Origin: Mixophyes australis
Lineage: Eukaryota > Chordata > Amphibia > Anura > Limnodynastidae
DNA length: 64,000 nucleotides
Direction of reading: 5' to 3'
Assembly: GCA_036250195.1 (NCBI GenBank)
Contig: JAVHZZ010000005.1
Location: 69,127,505 to 69,191,504, forward strand
Numbering within the stretch: the first letter of the stretch is position 1; every line of letters begins with the position of its first letter. Shown here piece by piece: positions 35,096 to 47,345 of the stretch. Both the position numbers and the translations under genes were made by a program. The notes under the pieces are model-generated. The model worked only from the letters and a program-made list of their open reading frames with translations. It ran no database searches and was not told the origin of the DNA.

Positions 35096-35646
35096 CAGGG
35101 TCGGTGCTAGGGTCCTTGGCGCCCTAGGCACACTTTCAAAATCGGCGCTTCCCCCGGCACATTTTCAAAATCAGCGCCCCCACCCGGCACACTTACAAAA
35201 TCGGCGCCCCCACCCGGCACACTGTAAAAAATCGGCACCCTCCCCCCCACCCAGCACACTTACAAAATCGGTGCCCCCACCCGGCACACTGTCAAAATCA
35301 GCGACCCCCCCTCCCCATGTCTTTTCTTACCTTAACTTACCTTCATAAAGCTGCTCCTCTCTGTTCCGTCTCCTCCCCTCCACTCACTGACACTGTCGGG
35401 CCGTGATGATGATGTCACGCCCGACAGTCAGTGAGTGGAGGGGAAGAGACGGAGCAAAGAGGTGGCGGTGGTAATCAATAGCCCCTTCCCCCTCCCCGTG
35501 GATTTATCTGAAGCGGTGCGGCGGCCGTGAAAGGTATGGTCAGCGGTCGCCGCACAGTTTTAAAGTAATTTTCATTCTGTGGCGCCCTCCAGAGCCCGGC
35601 GCCCTAGGCAACTGCCTAACCTTGCCTAATGGGAGCGCCGGGCCTG
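35096..35646. mobile_element. hAT-type non-autonomous element (551 bp)
   Basis: It starts CAGGGTCGGTGCTAGGG and ends GGGAGCGCCGGGCCTG. The flanks CACACAGC (35088-35095) and CACATAGC (35647-35654) match at 7 of 8 positions, an hAT-type duplication. Inside, 35130-35310 is a tandem array of a roughly 30-bp unit (CCCGGCACACTTACAAAATC). Around 35365-35450 there is a strong hairpin, with CCCTCCACTCACTGAC on one side and GTCAGTGAGTGGAGGG on the other. Non-coding. Confidence 0.85.
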
Positions 35647-35924
35647 CACATAGCTCTCCCTTAATGAGCAGAGCAGTTTGAAGCGTGGCATACCTCCAAG
35701 CAAACCAAATCTTGACTAAGCATGACAGTCACCCAAATTTCGTGACTGTCCCACCAGATTCAGAATAGTTGGCAGACTGTCCTGATCTCTCATACCTGTT
35801 CTTGCAGCATTCACTACCTGTGGCTACTGGCATCTTTAGATCAGTTGCTGTTTGTCTGGGTCCTGAAATGTTGGGGGCCCTATTTGCAAAAAAGACAGGT
35901 ATGTGAAATTTAGAAAGCTCCAAC

Positions 35925-36660
35925 CAGTCTCGACGTTAAATCAAAAGCACCCACATTAAATAAGAAGGCCTATCTCCCTCTCTGCAACCAGCCTAAACAT
36001 TAAATGAATGATATTCACATTTGATAAACAGACCTATTTCCCTCCAACCAGCCTTGACATTAAATTAATAGTTTTCCCATTTAAACATATCCCACTTCCA
36101 AACAGCAATAAAGTAATAGCATTTACATTTAATTAACATATTTAATCAACTCATCTTAAATTAATAGGCCCACTACTAAATTAAATACCCGCAATCACTT
36201 TACAATCACCCAAAAAACAATATCATAGCACCCACCATTAAATTATTAGCTCTCACCCACACTCCAGCATTAAATTCATAACTCGTCTCAGACCAACATT
36301 ATATGAACACACCACCCCAACAGGCAATAAATTAATAGTATTTACATTTAATAAATGTACCTATTTTCCACAACCATCTCCAACATTAAATAATTCACAT
36401 TCACATTTAATAAATAGACCTCATTCTCCCGAAACTCAGCCCCACATTCATAACCACTCCAACATTAAATTAAAGGTCCCATAATCCCATCTTAAATTAA
36501 TGGTCCCCACTATTACATAAAATTATCCCCACCATCACCCCACTAGATAATTAGCCCCCACCCACACTCCACCATTAAATGAATAACTCCCCTCCCACCT
36601 ATATAAAACTAAGAACCCCACCATAAAATGAATAGCTTACATTACATTAATGCCCCCTCC
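35925..36660. repeat. Degenerate tandem array with ACATTAAAT motif
   Basis: ACATTAAATTAATAG-like words recur every 40-60 bases, often followed by CCCAC or CACATTTAATAAA. Units are too diverged to fix a period by eye. No coding potential. Confidence 0.6.
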
Positions 36661-37271
36661 TTCTGTCTGCTTTTCTTGCAGCCTGTACTGCACACATGGG
36701 ACGTCGCCTATCATGTGGTGTGCATTCCATGTGTCATGTGTCAGTGATGGGGATAGGAGGAAGCACCCATACTGTGATGATTATCTCAGTGTTTGCAAAG
36801 ATAGCAAAATGAGTCAGTAGCTGACTCATTTATTAGAGGACAAACACTAGTAGCAAAACAAAATAGAATCTAAGGATGCAGGAAATAAACAACACTCAGT
36901 CCAAGTAACAAAAAACACAATCTTGGTGTGGCTGGGAGACAGGAAATAGTCTCTAAACTAATACTGGTTATGTAGGAACCAAAGACACTCACAATGACTG
37001 ATGCTGGGAAAATGCAGGGATGCAGTCGGTAGAGCCAGGGATGCACAGGAACAGAGACTGAAAACAGACAGTCAACACACAGGATCAAGATAAAAACAAT
37101 TATTGACCAGCAACATTCCATGTTTGGGGGATTGGTGTAAAAGGCAGAGGGTCAGGTACAAATGATGATCAGGAAACATTAACTCCTGCAGGTGAGGTGC
37201 AAAGTCTCCAAACTCCACAACAGCAGTACCTCTGGTAAGGCGAAGGTACTGCCTGCAGAGGGTATATATAC

Positions 37272-39440
37272 TGACACCCCTTGTGGCACTGACACTTGGC
37301 AGACATCAGTCACATACAACTTCTTGCTGAAAACAGGGCTTTTATCGTTCCATCACTGTAAGACAGTATACATTTCCGTCAGGATGACACCAGGCAACCT
37401 ACCACTGGCTAGACATAAACCTGCTGTCTAGACACAGGCACTATTTGACATTGGCTGCAAAGCAATGGTAGCACAATACAGGGTAGCACAACACAGTTTG
37501 GGATAGTCAGACCTGTCCACACCTTCACCAACAGGCGGGATTGGCACCTCTGTCTAGGCTTCAATAAAAATCCTACCGTGACTCCCAGGAAAGCTTTCTG
37601 GTTTGGCCGCTCCCAAAGATTGAGGTCCAGATCTTGTGGTTTTTTTGGCAGATCCTTTAAGACCGGGCTTCTGACTAGTGTAGGAGTTGTCACCACGTCC
37701 GGCCAGATTTATTCACCGAGGATCTCTTTAAATAGTGGGAAGTCTCACCACAGAACAATCGGATGCTGCAGTTTAGGGGTTGTGGCAACAACTACCTTCA
37801 TGGTTTTGATCAGACTAACGGCCAAAAGAGTCTTTTTTAATATCCTGGTTACCCAATGTGTGTAGTGCTCTTTAAATATGGGCAACCGTGAGACCTTGGC
37901 TCCAGCCAGGAAAGAGCTGGAAACCAGCGTATGATCACTCCCACGACTGCCTGAACAACCTTCTTGTTCTCCCGCACAGTCACTTTGATTATAGGTGAAT
38001 CCCTGGTTGTGAAACTCCCAGAACAGAAACTTAGGAAGAGAAACCCATCTTGGGCAAGTGAACAGCCCATTGGTTACCAGAGTCTAGCACACTTGGTTTT
38101 AAAGTGTCCAAACTCTCTGTACTCGAAATACCTCCGGTCAGACACCTTTACAGTTGTACCTCGATTAGCAGCAGTGTTCCCTTTTAGACTCTTAACTTTG
38201 GTTTACACACTTGGGCACTTTCATCCTTGGTGTTCACCAAACCCCTCTGAGATGATGTAGAGGCCACAACTTGCTCACGTTCCTCAGCGCATCTAGAAGA
38301 ATGAGACTTTTCCTCAGGCAGCAATCATTCAAGCTCTTCATGCTTTACAGCCAGACAAAGCCTCTCTAACTTGCATTCCACATTGCATTCTTGCATTCTG
38401 TTCTTTTACAGACTTTCTTGATGTGTGCACCTCTTGCTGTACCATGATAAGCTTTTGTTTTAAAATAAAACTTTCTTGGTCTTTGTCTACTGTTATCTCT
38501 TTTAGAGCTCCCACTGCTTTTCCCCTTTCTTCATACAATTCTTACAACATATGCGCTCTCTGCTGAATTCTTTCTGTAGTTTCTTTTAGAGCCTCCACTG
38601 TTTTACTTTTCCACACATGCAAGTCATTTCTCAAGAATTTAGAAACTGTGTGATGAAATTTTTTTTATTATCACACTGTTGCTTTAAATTCCATACTCCA
38701 AGCAATCATACTCTTCCCTGGCCACATAATCTGACCCAGATAACATCAAGTTTGTGCAGAGAGCATGAGATTTTCCAACTACATCTCCACTCTGCAAACT
38801 TATGTGCAGTTTTTCCAAATTTTCCTGCTGGGACTGAATTTCAGGCCCACCTGTTTGTAACCTTTCTTTTTGACATATATAATTTTTTCTCTTGCCCATC
38901 TTGGAAAGAGTAAGAATAAAGCAATTACTTTTTGTTCTATTGCAACATTTAAATAAAAAGCTTGATCTTTACATATATCCAGCAATTTCCACAGACAATT
39001 AGCAAAACAAACAAGTGCTTTCTAAAGGTAAACACCACATTCTGTGCACAGGGTTTATTCTGTGGACCAAACCCAACTCACAGCTCAGGGAATAACCAAG
39101 CTGTGGTGCTGCAATGAACAACAATATTTAAACCTTTTGCTTTCTTTGCAAAACAAAACAAGGTGCTGAACAGTTCACAGTAATATTGCTCCATTTTCCT
39201 GTCTCTTTACAGACAACATGTTTTGCTTTCTCTGCAACATAGCAACCTCCCCACTGCAACTGACAGCTTTAATAGTTTGGAGTGTGAGAGAGGCATTCAA
39301 TACATTTCACTCACCAACATTGCATCTGGTTGGTTGGCTGGACAGCTGCGTTCCGGCTTCTGACACCCCTTGTGGCATTGACACCGGCAGACATCAGTCA
39401 CAGACAACTTTTTGATGAAAACAGCACTTTTATTGTTTCC
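37272..39440 (-). mobile_element. Degraded LTR retroelement with gag/protease traces
   Basis: A roughly 80-bp direct repeat (TGACACCCCTTGTGGCA ... GACATCAGTCACA ... CTTTTAT) occurs at 37272-37350 and 39361-39440. On the minus strand it ends GGGGTGTCA, and the upper copy carries AATAAA, as in the R/U5 part of an LTR. Between the repeats the minus strand shows a coiled-coil-like gag segment (38338-38985), a zinc-knuckle-like motif and a possible protease-linker region. Reverse transcriptase and integrase are absent. The upper LTR boundary is unclear. Confidence 0.55.
38080..38140 (-). pseudogene. Zinc-knuckle remnant of retroelement gag
   Basis: The minus strand reads RRYFEYREFGHFKTKCARL. Spacing matches CX2CX4HX4C, but the first two cysteines are tyrosines here (one base change each from TGC/TGT). 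Only the histidine and last cysteine remain, so zinc binding is lost. Upstream on the same strand are helix-prone gag-like fragments, and downstream a possible protease region with stops. Confidence 0.45.
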
Positions 39441-39724
39441 CCTCAATAAACTCGAGGGCACCCTCATTTGAAAGAGAGAAACACCCCCTTTCAATTGATC
39501 TGGCCCCTTAATACTTACTGTTAGGTGATCATGTGACCACCAGTTAAAAATACCCTATACTACAGAAAACATTAAAGAGCCTATAATGAGGGAGGATTTT
39601 GAAAAACCCAGATCTACCCCATTCTATGAGGACCCCTCATTTGAAAGACTATCATCCCCTTTTAAATCATCTGCACTCCTTAGTAGTTATTGTCTGTTGA
39701 TCACCAGACAATCACACCCTAGAC

Positions 39725-39912
39725 CAGTGGATTCCAAACTTTTTCAGTTCAAGGCACCCTTAAGGGCCTCCATAATTTTTTCAAGGCACCCCTAAGCCAA
39801 AATAATTACCAAGTAGCCCCCCACCTTGTTAATCATTGGCCCTGGCCGAAACACCCCTGTGAGATCACCGAGGCACCCCAGGGAGCCTAGGCACACAGTT
39901 TGGGAACCACTG
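39725..39912. mobile_element. hAT MITE (188 bp, TSD CCCTAGAC)
   Basis: It begins CAGTGGATTCCAAACTTT and ends AGTTTGGGAACCACTG. Both sides are CCCTAGAC (39717-39724, 39913-39920), a perfect 8-bp duplication. The ends are of the CAGTGGTTCCCAAA type common to Charlie-like hAT MITEs in vertebrates. Confidence 0.95.
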
Positions 39913-40062
39913 CCCTAGACTACAGAAAGTTTTAAATAGTTCAGTGATGGGGGAAGGGTTTTTAATGCCCAGATATCTCTCATTCTGACTTCAGTAAACT
40001 CAGTGGTACCCTCATTTGATGTGGTAGGTTGTATTTTTTTTTAATTGTTCTACCCATATTAA

Positions 40063-40064
<2 letters not shown>

Positions 40065-40093
<29 letters not shown>
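40065..40093. repeat. ATT microsatellite
   Basis: About nine to ten uninterrupted ATT trinucleotides. Confidence 0.95.
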
Positions 40094-40867
40094 AACATTT
40101 TATGCTTGTCATTTGAGTCCATGTAAAGTAGCAAAAAAATAAATATATGCAATTTCAATTAAAAAAATCACCTTTTTCACTCTTATGGGTATATTTTCTG
40201 CTGTGTCAGGAAGTGTTATGATACCGTGGTATTAGGACTTAAGCCCACTAAGTGACCCTGGTTTCAAGGAGTTTTTAGATCACACATATTGTAAAACCAT
40301 TAGCTAGAACACAAATAAAATATGTTTAAAACAGCACCCAGAATATCACCAGATCTCACAAAAGTCCCCACAGCATCCCAGATTTCATAATATAGCACCT
40401 GCTATAAAGTTCAATAGAAATTACCTAACCCAATCTTGTTATACAGTTCCCAAGCCAAGTTCTAGTTCCTATATTTTAAATGGGGTTGCTGGTGACCTAC
40501 AGCAAAATGACTCCTGGCTAGAGCTGCTCACTGACCCCAATGTTTTGGGTTTGGTTTTGGTTTTGGATCTGGATTAACTTCCTGTTTGGTTTTGGCAAAA
40601 CCGCGCTTGCGTGTTTTGGTTTTGGTTTTGGATCTGTATTTTTTTTTTTAATTATAAAATATGCTAAAATCACATAATTTTGTTCTTTTTTGTTCCTACA
40701 TTATTATTAACCTCAACAACACTAATTTCCAGTCATTTCCAGTCAATTTTGAACACCTCATAGGTCACAATATTATTTTCATACACTTTTGGACAAAGAC
40801 TGCAGCGACCACAAACACATGGCACTTCACAGGACATCTTGGAAACATTGCCACACAACAGTGGCAG

Positions 40868-41940
40868 TGTCACGGGTCCACGTCACAATTCTGCACAGGA
40901 GTGGTAAGAAATGGGAACCAGCCTGAAACTAATACAACTCCCAGTAAGGCGCGGAGTCTAACAAGGAGGAAGTATTCACCAGGGATCAGCTGCAAGGCGG
41001 TTTGGACTTAGCTGCACCTCCTTGCAGGTCGCGGCCCTTACTGAAAGTGACCAGTTGAGATAATAAGGAGACAAGCCACAAGAGTATGTAGGTTACTCAC
41101 GAATAGCAGTGATATGTTGCAGCATTTAGCCAGCAGGTTATGCAGGAACAGAGAAGGCTGTAGAGTGTCAGTTCTGCGGACAACTGGTTACCACTAGGAT
41201 GGCAGCAGAAATACAGTTCAGTAGTCAGCAGGTTACTCACGAATGGTTATGATAAGTTGCAGGGTATAGCCAGCAGGTTATGCAGGAACAGGGAAGAAGC
41301 ACTGTAGAGTGTCAGCTCTGCGGACGACTGTTTACCACTAGGATGGCGGCATGAATACAATTCAGCAGTCAGCAGGTTACTCACGAATAGTGATGATAAG
41401 TTGCAGGGTATAGCCAGCAGGTTATGCAGGAACAGGGAAGAAGAGCTGTAGAGTGTCAGCTCTGCGGACGACTGTTACCACTAGGATGGCGGCAGGAATG
41501 CAATTCAGCAGTCAGCAGGTTACTCACGACTAGTGATGATAAGTTGCAAAGTATAGCCAGCAGGTTATGCAGGAACAGGGAAGAAGCGCTGTAGAGTGTC
41601 AGCTCTGCAGACGACTGTTCACCCCTAGGATGGCGGCAGAAATACAATTCAGCAGTCAGCAGGTTCACTGGAATTGAGGAGAAGCAATGCAGCAAGTAGA
41701 TAGTGAGCTCTTTGGACGAGGAAAAGAACAGGAGCCAGGAAACCATGGAAGGTACATGAAGATCAGGCACTGAGAACAGGGAGGAGGTGCCTTTTAAACT
41801 TTGGAGCCAAAACTCCAATCAATAGGGAGAGGGACAGAGGAATTGACAGATGGCGGCGCCCAGCCCGGACCGAGCGGACGGCAGGAGAAGGTAAGTAAGC
41901 CGGGGATCAGGTATATGGCCCGATCCCCCGGCGCGTGATA
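40868..41940. mobile_element. Solo LTR nested in the hAT element (1,073 bp, TSD GGCAG)
   Basis: It begins TGTCACGGGTCC and ends CCGGCGCGTGATA, where the final CA has become TA. Flanks are GGCAG on both sides (40863-40867 and 41941-41945), a 5-bp duplication. Its termini resemble those of the solo LTR at 7788-8449 (TGTTACGG ... CGTGACA), suggesting related retroelements. Internal tandem repeats make up half its length. No gag or pol adjoins it. Confidence 0.85.
41091..41662. repeat. 140-144-bp tandem repeat inside the solo LTR
   Basis: GGTTACTCACGA marks unit starts at 41091, 41231, 41375 and 41518, and a related GGTTCACTGG at 41662 closes the array. Each unit holds AGCCAGCAGGTTATGCAGG and GAGTGTCAGCTCTGCGGAC. 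The units are very similar, so the amplification is young relative to the LTR. Confidence 0.9.
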
Positions 41941-41994
41941 GGCAGAAAAAAAAGAAAGTGATGCAAGATGGAATTGTCCTTAGGCCCTCCTACC

Positions 41995-42068
41995 CACCCT
42001 CATGTAAAGCGCTACGAAATATGTTGGCGCTATATAAATAAATGATGATAATGATGATGATGATGATG
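41995..42068 (+). repeat. LINE 3' tail with GAT microsatellite
   Basis: GTAAAGCGCTACGAAATATG, then TTGGCGCTATATAAATAAATG ends in a GAT run. The same words in diverged form close the LINE at 48460-48515. It is a short 3' tail insertion inside the hAT element. Confidence 0.7.
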
Positions 42069-42389
42069 TAAGACATTGAAAAGGACATGTACAGTTTAAC
42101 AACCCAAGCACTCCAGCGACAAGGAGTGCCACTTTTGTGGCTGAAGTGCTTGGTTTGTTCTGGAACCCACAAAATGAGCTACCAATAGCTTAGCTGCCTT
42201 AAGCCCAACAGAGGCAGGATGATAAATATGTCCAGTTATGTGGACAAGCGGAACTGGGCAAACTAAAGATTATATGGCTCTGACAGCCCACTGGGTTGGT
42301 GAATTGCCTTCAGCAGCAGGAACAGCAGCAGCATGTACACAACAACACCATATTATTTAAAGGCTATCTACTCTGTATATCAGCGGCTT

Positions 42390-43620
42390 CACTAAGAGGT
42401 ATACCGATGACAACCTGTTTGAAAAACTAAGGAATATCATTGCAACATGGCTTATCCCGTTTAGACTCTCCTGAGGATATGTCATTTATGATAGCACCAC
42501 CAATATTGTGAAAGCATTAGAGCTGGGTGAAATCCATCACATTCCCTGTTTTGTTCACACAATCTACTTGGTGGTACAGAGCTTTTTAAAAAATGACAGA
42601 GACGTACAGAAGATGCTGTCTGTGGCCCGAAAAATTTCGGACATTTTCAGCAATCTGCAACAGCAATTTATTTTGCAAGAGTGGTTACAAGGTGGAATTC
42701 CACACTTTATATGCTTGTGAGGATGGATGAACAGAGAATAGCCATCCACGCTTACTCCACAAACCATGACATTGGGAAAGGAGGGAGAATGCATTTAATG
42801 CATTACAGCCAGGAGAATTCCCTCACATTCCCTGTTTTGCTGTTTTGCTCACACAATCAACTTGGTGGCATAGAGCTTTTTAAAAATTAACAGTGACATG
42901 CAGGAGATGCTGTCTGTGTCCAAAAATAATTTGGGTCATTTTCGGTATTCTGCTACAGCATGTAGGAGATAGCAGCTGCTGCATGAAGAATCAAATTTGA
43001 GGGAGAATGTACTTTAGTCCAGCACAGTGGAGAATACTTTCCGTGTTGTGCAAGGTGCTGAAACTACTCTAAGCAGTCATCTGTGAAGTGAGTTCATACA
43101 TTGTTAGCTTGAGTCAAGTGATTCCCCTAATTAGACTTTTGGAAAAGCAGCTAGAGAAATTGAAGGAGGAGATGAAACTAAGCAATTCCGCTAACTATGT
43201 AGGACTAGTAGATTAAGTACTTTAAACGCGTCGCCAGGATCCGAGAATTATCAACATCTTGAAATCAGATCACTACATTTTGGCAACTGTGCATGATCCT
43301 AGGTTCTCCATCTTTCCAGTCGAACCAGATCTCAAGAGATGCAATGAGATCCTGGTAAGCAAGCTGACAGCTCAAGTGGTACATGACACGAAGACTCATC
43401 CTCCCTCGGTTTCTTTGGCAACTGCTGCTAGGAAAATACCTAGCTTTCCCAAGACACCCAGCGGTGATGCAGATGAGTCAGCACAACATTTTGACATTTG
43501 GTCTGGTCTAAAAGAATTGCCCAAAAATCGTGACATCTCTGTCGTAAAATTAACTACAATTTACACGGGGAGGGCCATTACCGGCAATGACATCAAAGTA
43601 CAGAGACTTCTGTAATGGTG
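42390..43620 (+). pseudogene. hAT transposase remnant
   Basis: Fragments in order are DDNLFEKLRNIIATWLI, STTNIVKALELGEIHHIPCF, HTIYLVVQSFLKNDRD, VARKISDIFSNLQQQ, a region matching GGTGGAATTCCACACTTTAT, and then from 43259 a 118-codon open frame with HYILATVHDPRFSIF and SGDADESAQHFDIWSGLKEL. The SDNATN aspartate region reads YDSTTN here. The C-terminal hAT dimerisation motifs are not found before the stop at 43613. A duplicated stretch (HTINLVV again near 42850) shows internal rearrangement. It cannot be active. Confidence 0.8.
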
Positions 43621-44039
43621 GATTCCAGCGGGGATGAATTAGTATTGTGTGAGGATGATGTACACACTGATGAGGGTGAGGATGAAGACAGTGTAGATTA
43701 CAGGTGCTGGGATCTAGCTGAGAGAGGGGAGCAGCTGATGCTGGTATACGTGTTAATATTTTGGGTAGAATGGCATGTTGGCAATTTTATGTTTTTCAAC
43801 AGTAAACTTTTACCTGTATTAGAGAAGTGTTTTTTTTCTTTAAAAAGGTACAAGCTTTTTTTTTACATTTTTGTTTCCCTGACTTAAAACCACTGTACAC
43901 TTGAACATAGGCTTTAGCACATGACGTAGAGGGATTAGTATCATCAAGACTGAGACTGGAGAGTGACAAGACCACTGCTACCCCTGTTTCTGTGTGACCA
44001 ACGGCACTGAGCCTGGAGAGTACCAAGAAATATGTGACT

Positions 44040-44640
44040 GAAAACTGTAGAGTGACAAGAACATTCCCCCCCTAATTCTGTATGAGCAATGGCACAGAGC
44101 AATGTGACTGGAGAGTGACAAGGACTCTGCCATCCAACCTGTTTCTGTATGGGCTATGGTAGAGTAGAATGTCACTGGAGACTTTTAAAAACACTGCCAG
44201 CCCAATAATTAGAATTTTGGTTTCAGCGCTGAAAAATGCCACCTCTACTTTTTCTGGGTGAGCTATGACACAGTAAAATGTAACTGGAGACTTTTAATTA
44301 CACTGCCAGCCCTATTATTACAATTTTGCTTTCAGCACTAAACACTGCCACCTCTCCTGTTTCTGGGTGAATTATGGCACAGTAGAATGTCACTGGAGAC
44401 TTTTATTAACTTTGCCAACCCTATTGTTACAATTTTGGTTTCAGCACTAAACACTGCCACCTCTCCTGTTTCTAAGTGAGCTATGGCACAGTACAATGTC
44501 AATGGAGACTTTTAATTACACTGTCAGCCCTATAATGTGTCTTTCAGCACTGAACACTGCCACCTCTTCTGTTTCTGTGTGAGCTATGCCACAGTACAAT
44601 GTCACTGGAGACTACCAAGAGCACTGCCAACCCTCCTCTT
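44040..44640. repeat. Subterminal tandem array of the hAT element
   Basis: Five to six units of roughly 100-110 bp, each with GAGCTATGGCACAGTA, GTCACTGGAGACTTTTA, CACTGCCAGCCCTATTA and TTTCAGCACT. The array of copy 1 (4590-5160) has the same unit, so it was part of the mobile element and not a local event. Confidence 0.8.
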
Positions 44641-44914
44641 TCTCTTTTATTAATGATGCTGCCCAACTGCACTGGAGACTGCCAACAACCCTACTACCCC
44701 TTCTGTGTCTCTCTGTTAGATTGTGTTGGATCTCCATGGAGGGTGTCACTTATAGAACTCACGAGATCCGATGACGCAATGATGACGTTTTGCCTCATTT
44801 TCACTTCCAAGGGCTTGCGAAAGTACTGAGCCGGCTCGGCTCGGTACTCGCATCAGCGAAGTTCGGGTGGGCTTGATTTTTGGAGAACAGAGCCCGAGCA
44901 TCTCTGCTCCTGGC

Positions 44915-47063
44915 CAGGCTGTGAATGCATTTCTCCCTGCCAAACTATAAACGCGCTTTTATACTGGCTAAGTTTTAAATAAGCTTTCCTTGTGCATACG
45001 CTTCTCTCGGCAGCACTGTAAGATATGATTTTTCTCACCAAGCTATAGATACGACTTTCCCGATGGAACTGGGAATCCTGCCTTTTGCCCTTAATGGTCC
45101 CGGCTGCTCGGCCACAAGCCAGCGTGGAGGTACTGCATAAACAAATTACTGATATTGATGTTGGAATGTGACCAGCCCAATAAGGCTCAGCACAGTGCTG
45201 AGAAATTCCTCAGTGACAAAGGGGTTAAAGCATCTACCTTTCCAAAGATCCTAAGTAGCTGCGGTTCTCTAAATATCTAAATTGTTATACCCTGAAGACC
45301 CTGCACTTAATGCACTCTTACTAATAAAATTTTAAGAAAGTATTTAAAACTGCAATAAAGTGATTTGCTCTCTTTTCTCATCTAAATATTAACTCCCATA
45401 TGCAACACAATACCATCCAAGCACCAGACCTTTATCTACAGTCATAGTGATTTGCCCATATCACCTGAGACCTGAGGTTTGTAAAGTGTCACCAGAATTT
45501 TATTACATAATTAATAGATAATAATAATTATAGATGGTCAGATTCTTCAAATTTCTGGTCCCATTCATCTTAAAAATATCCTCTCTTTTATGAATAGAAA
45601 ATATTTAGCACATCTGGAGGAAGAAGTTAAGCGTTTGATCGGTTTCTTATTATAAAATGGTTATAGTAACATTGTCTTTAGTAAACTTTTGTCTTGAACA
45701 TATAATTATTTATACTTGATGACAAAGTTTACATTTGCTGCCAGAAGATCATTAGTAAATACCATTATAAATAAGTTTGTCTTAGATAAATAAAACATTT
45801 ACTATTCCGCTGCCAGAGGGGACTAACGATGTTTCAAAAAATTCAATAACAATGTCTTCATACAGAATTCAGGTTAATGTTTCCCTTGTAAAAATTGACT
45901 GATCAAGGTGTGACCGTAAGTTACGATTGATATTATCATCGTAAAATACCAGCTGTTCTCTCGAGCTTTCTGGATAATTAATTGACCACAAGTTTGATAA
46001 ATGAAGACAATATCATGTTTACTATTTAGCAAGGTATGTGTCTCTGTACTAGTCTACTGTAAAGAAGAGAGACAACTAGACCGAGTTCAAAATAAATTGT
46101 CAATCATATACTAAAATGAAATGGGAACAGCATGAAAAAGTTATTTTCCAAATCTGCACAGATGGTGTCTCACATCATTAAAGTAAAAAGTCAATTTTCA
46201 GACTGACACAGTTTGGATGACCTTCAAATCACATTTAAGGTGGGCAAAGTAGTTAACAGAATAAGCAATGAAAGGAAAATGTAGATCTTAATTGCTATAA
46301 ACTAGAGGTAGCATTGCAAAAGAAAACCTATTTATTTCATGGACAATTTTCTGAATTCAGTGAGATAAGACTAAAATGTTCACATTTGTTCCATCCCTAT
46401 TGTAAATGTAACTGAACATAATTTGTAACTTCAAATAGCACAAAATGTTTCATCCCCAACAGCCAGAAGCACTAGATATACTATTATATGTGCTTATACT
46501 TTATATACAGTTTAACAAATTATTTTCTGTTTCTATAATTGAACATTTGGGGGGTCAATTAGGGTTGGATGTATATGAGTTCTAAAAAATGCAAGTAAAA
46601 TGGTTGCCGTAAAAATGGAGCCTATGCATGCAAGTCCTTCCCAACAATGTTTTGCCTCACCGGGCTTTAGGAGACGCAAGTCAGAGATAGGCAAAAAATA
46701 TAATACGGATGTTTTTGGTGCACCATTTTGATTGGTTGGACATTAAGTCTAATTAATCCTTTCTGGGGCACTTCTGTACTTGTCATTCATAATAATATTT
46801 CTAACTTCTAATTTAATTTAAAGGTCTCACAAATAAAGTCCTCTTTATCACCTCTCCTTTTCATATATCTTCACATACTGTATATTAAAATATAATCAAA
46901 CTGCCTTCTTTGATCAAATAATTACTAGGTCTCCTCTTATAACCAATTTACATGCTTGATCACAAGGGAAAAGCTAGACATTACTGGATCGCATTATAAA
47001 ATGTTAGTCCCTATTCAGCTAAGCTACTTGCCAGCTCCAGTCTATTTCTAAAATCAACACAAT
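44915..47063. other. Non-coding stretch, no gene seen
   Basis: AT-rich sequence with no recognisable exon. A segment about 46555-46760 (GGGGTCAATTAGGGTTGGATG) resembles one end of a MITE but has no matching partner end. Confidence 0.45.
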
Positions 47064-47345
47064 GGGCCTGATTCATTAGGGCATATATCTACTGATTTTG
47101 AGCGTATAGTACTCTGCGCAAGTCCAGAACAGACAAATCTGGCTAAGAGCAAGAGAGACACTGACGTGTACCCAGCAATGTTCGTGCAATAGCAAGTGTA
47201 AGGAGCACTTACTACAGCTTCCGACTTCGGGGAGTAAAGTGGATGGGGTAGGGGAATTTTGGCATACTCAATGTACCAAAGGGGTGTGACAAATTTGAGC
47301 GCTCGCAGTCACTGCCGTATCAAGCTGTACAGCCATGAAAGAAAC
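47064..47345. mobile_element. Family-B element, copy 3, left part
   Basis: It begins GGGCCTGATTCATTAGGGCA and shares ACTTACTACAGC and GGGGAGTAAAG-type words with copy 1. It lacks a right terminus. Non-coding. Confidence 0.6.

Larger units (their letters stand above)
40519..44906 (+). mobile_element. hAT element, copy 2, complete ends (TSD CTCCTGGC)
   Basis: The left end is TAGAGCTGCTC and the right end CGAGCATCTCTG (CAGAGATGCTCG inverted). Both flanks are CTCCTGGC (40511-40518 and 44907-44914), a perfect 8-bp duplication. The left subterminal part has TTTTGGTTTTGG repeats. The right part has a tandem array and a segment with GCCGGCTCGGCTCGGTACTC. A solo LTR (40868-41940) and a LINE tail (41995-42068) are nested inside; without them the element is about 3.2 kb. 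The transposase is a pseudogene. Confidence 0.9.
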
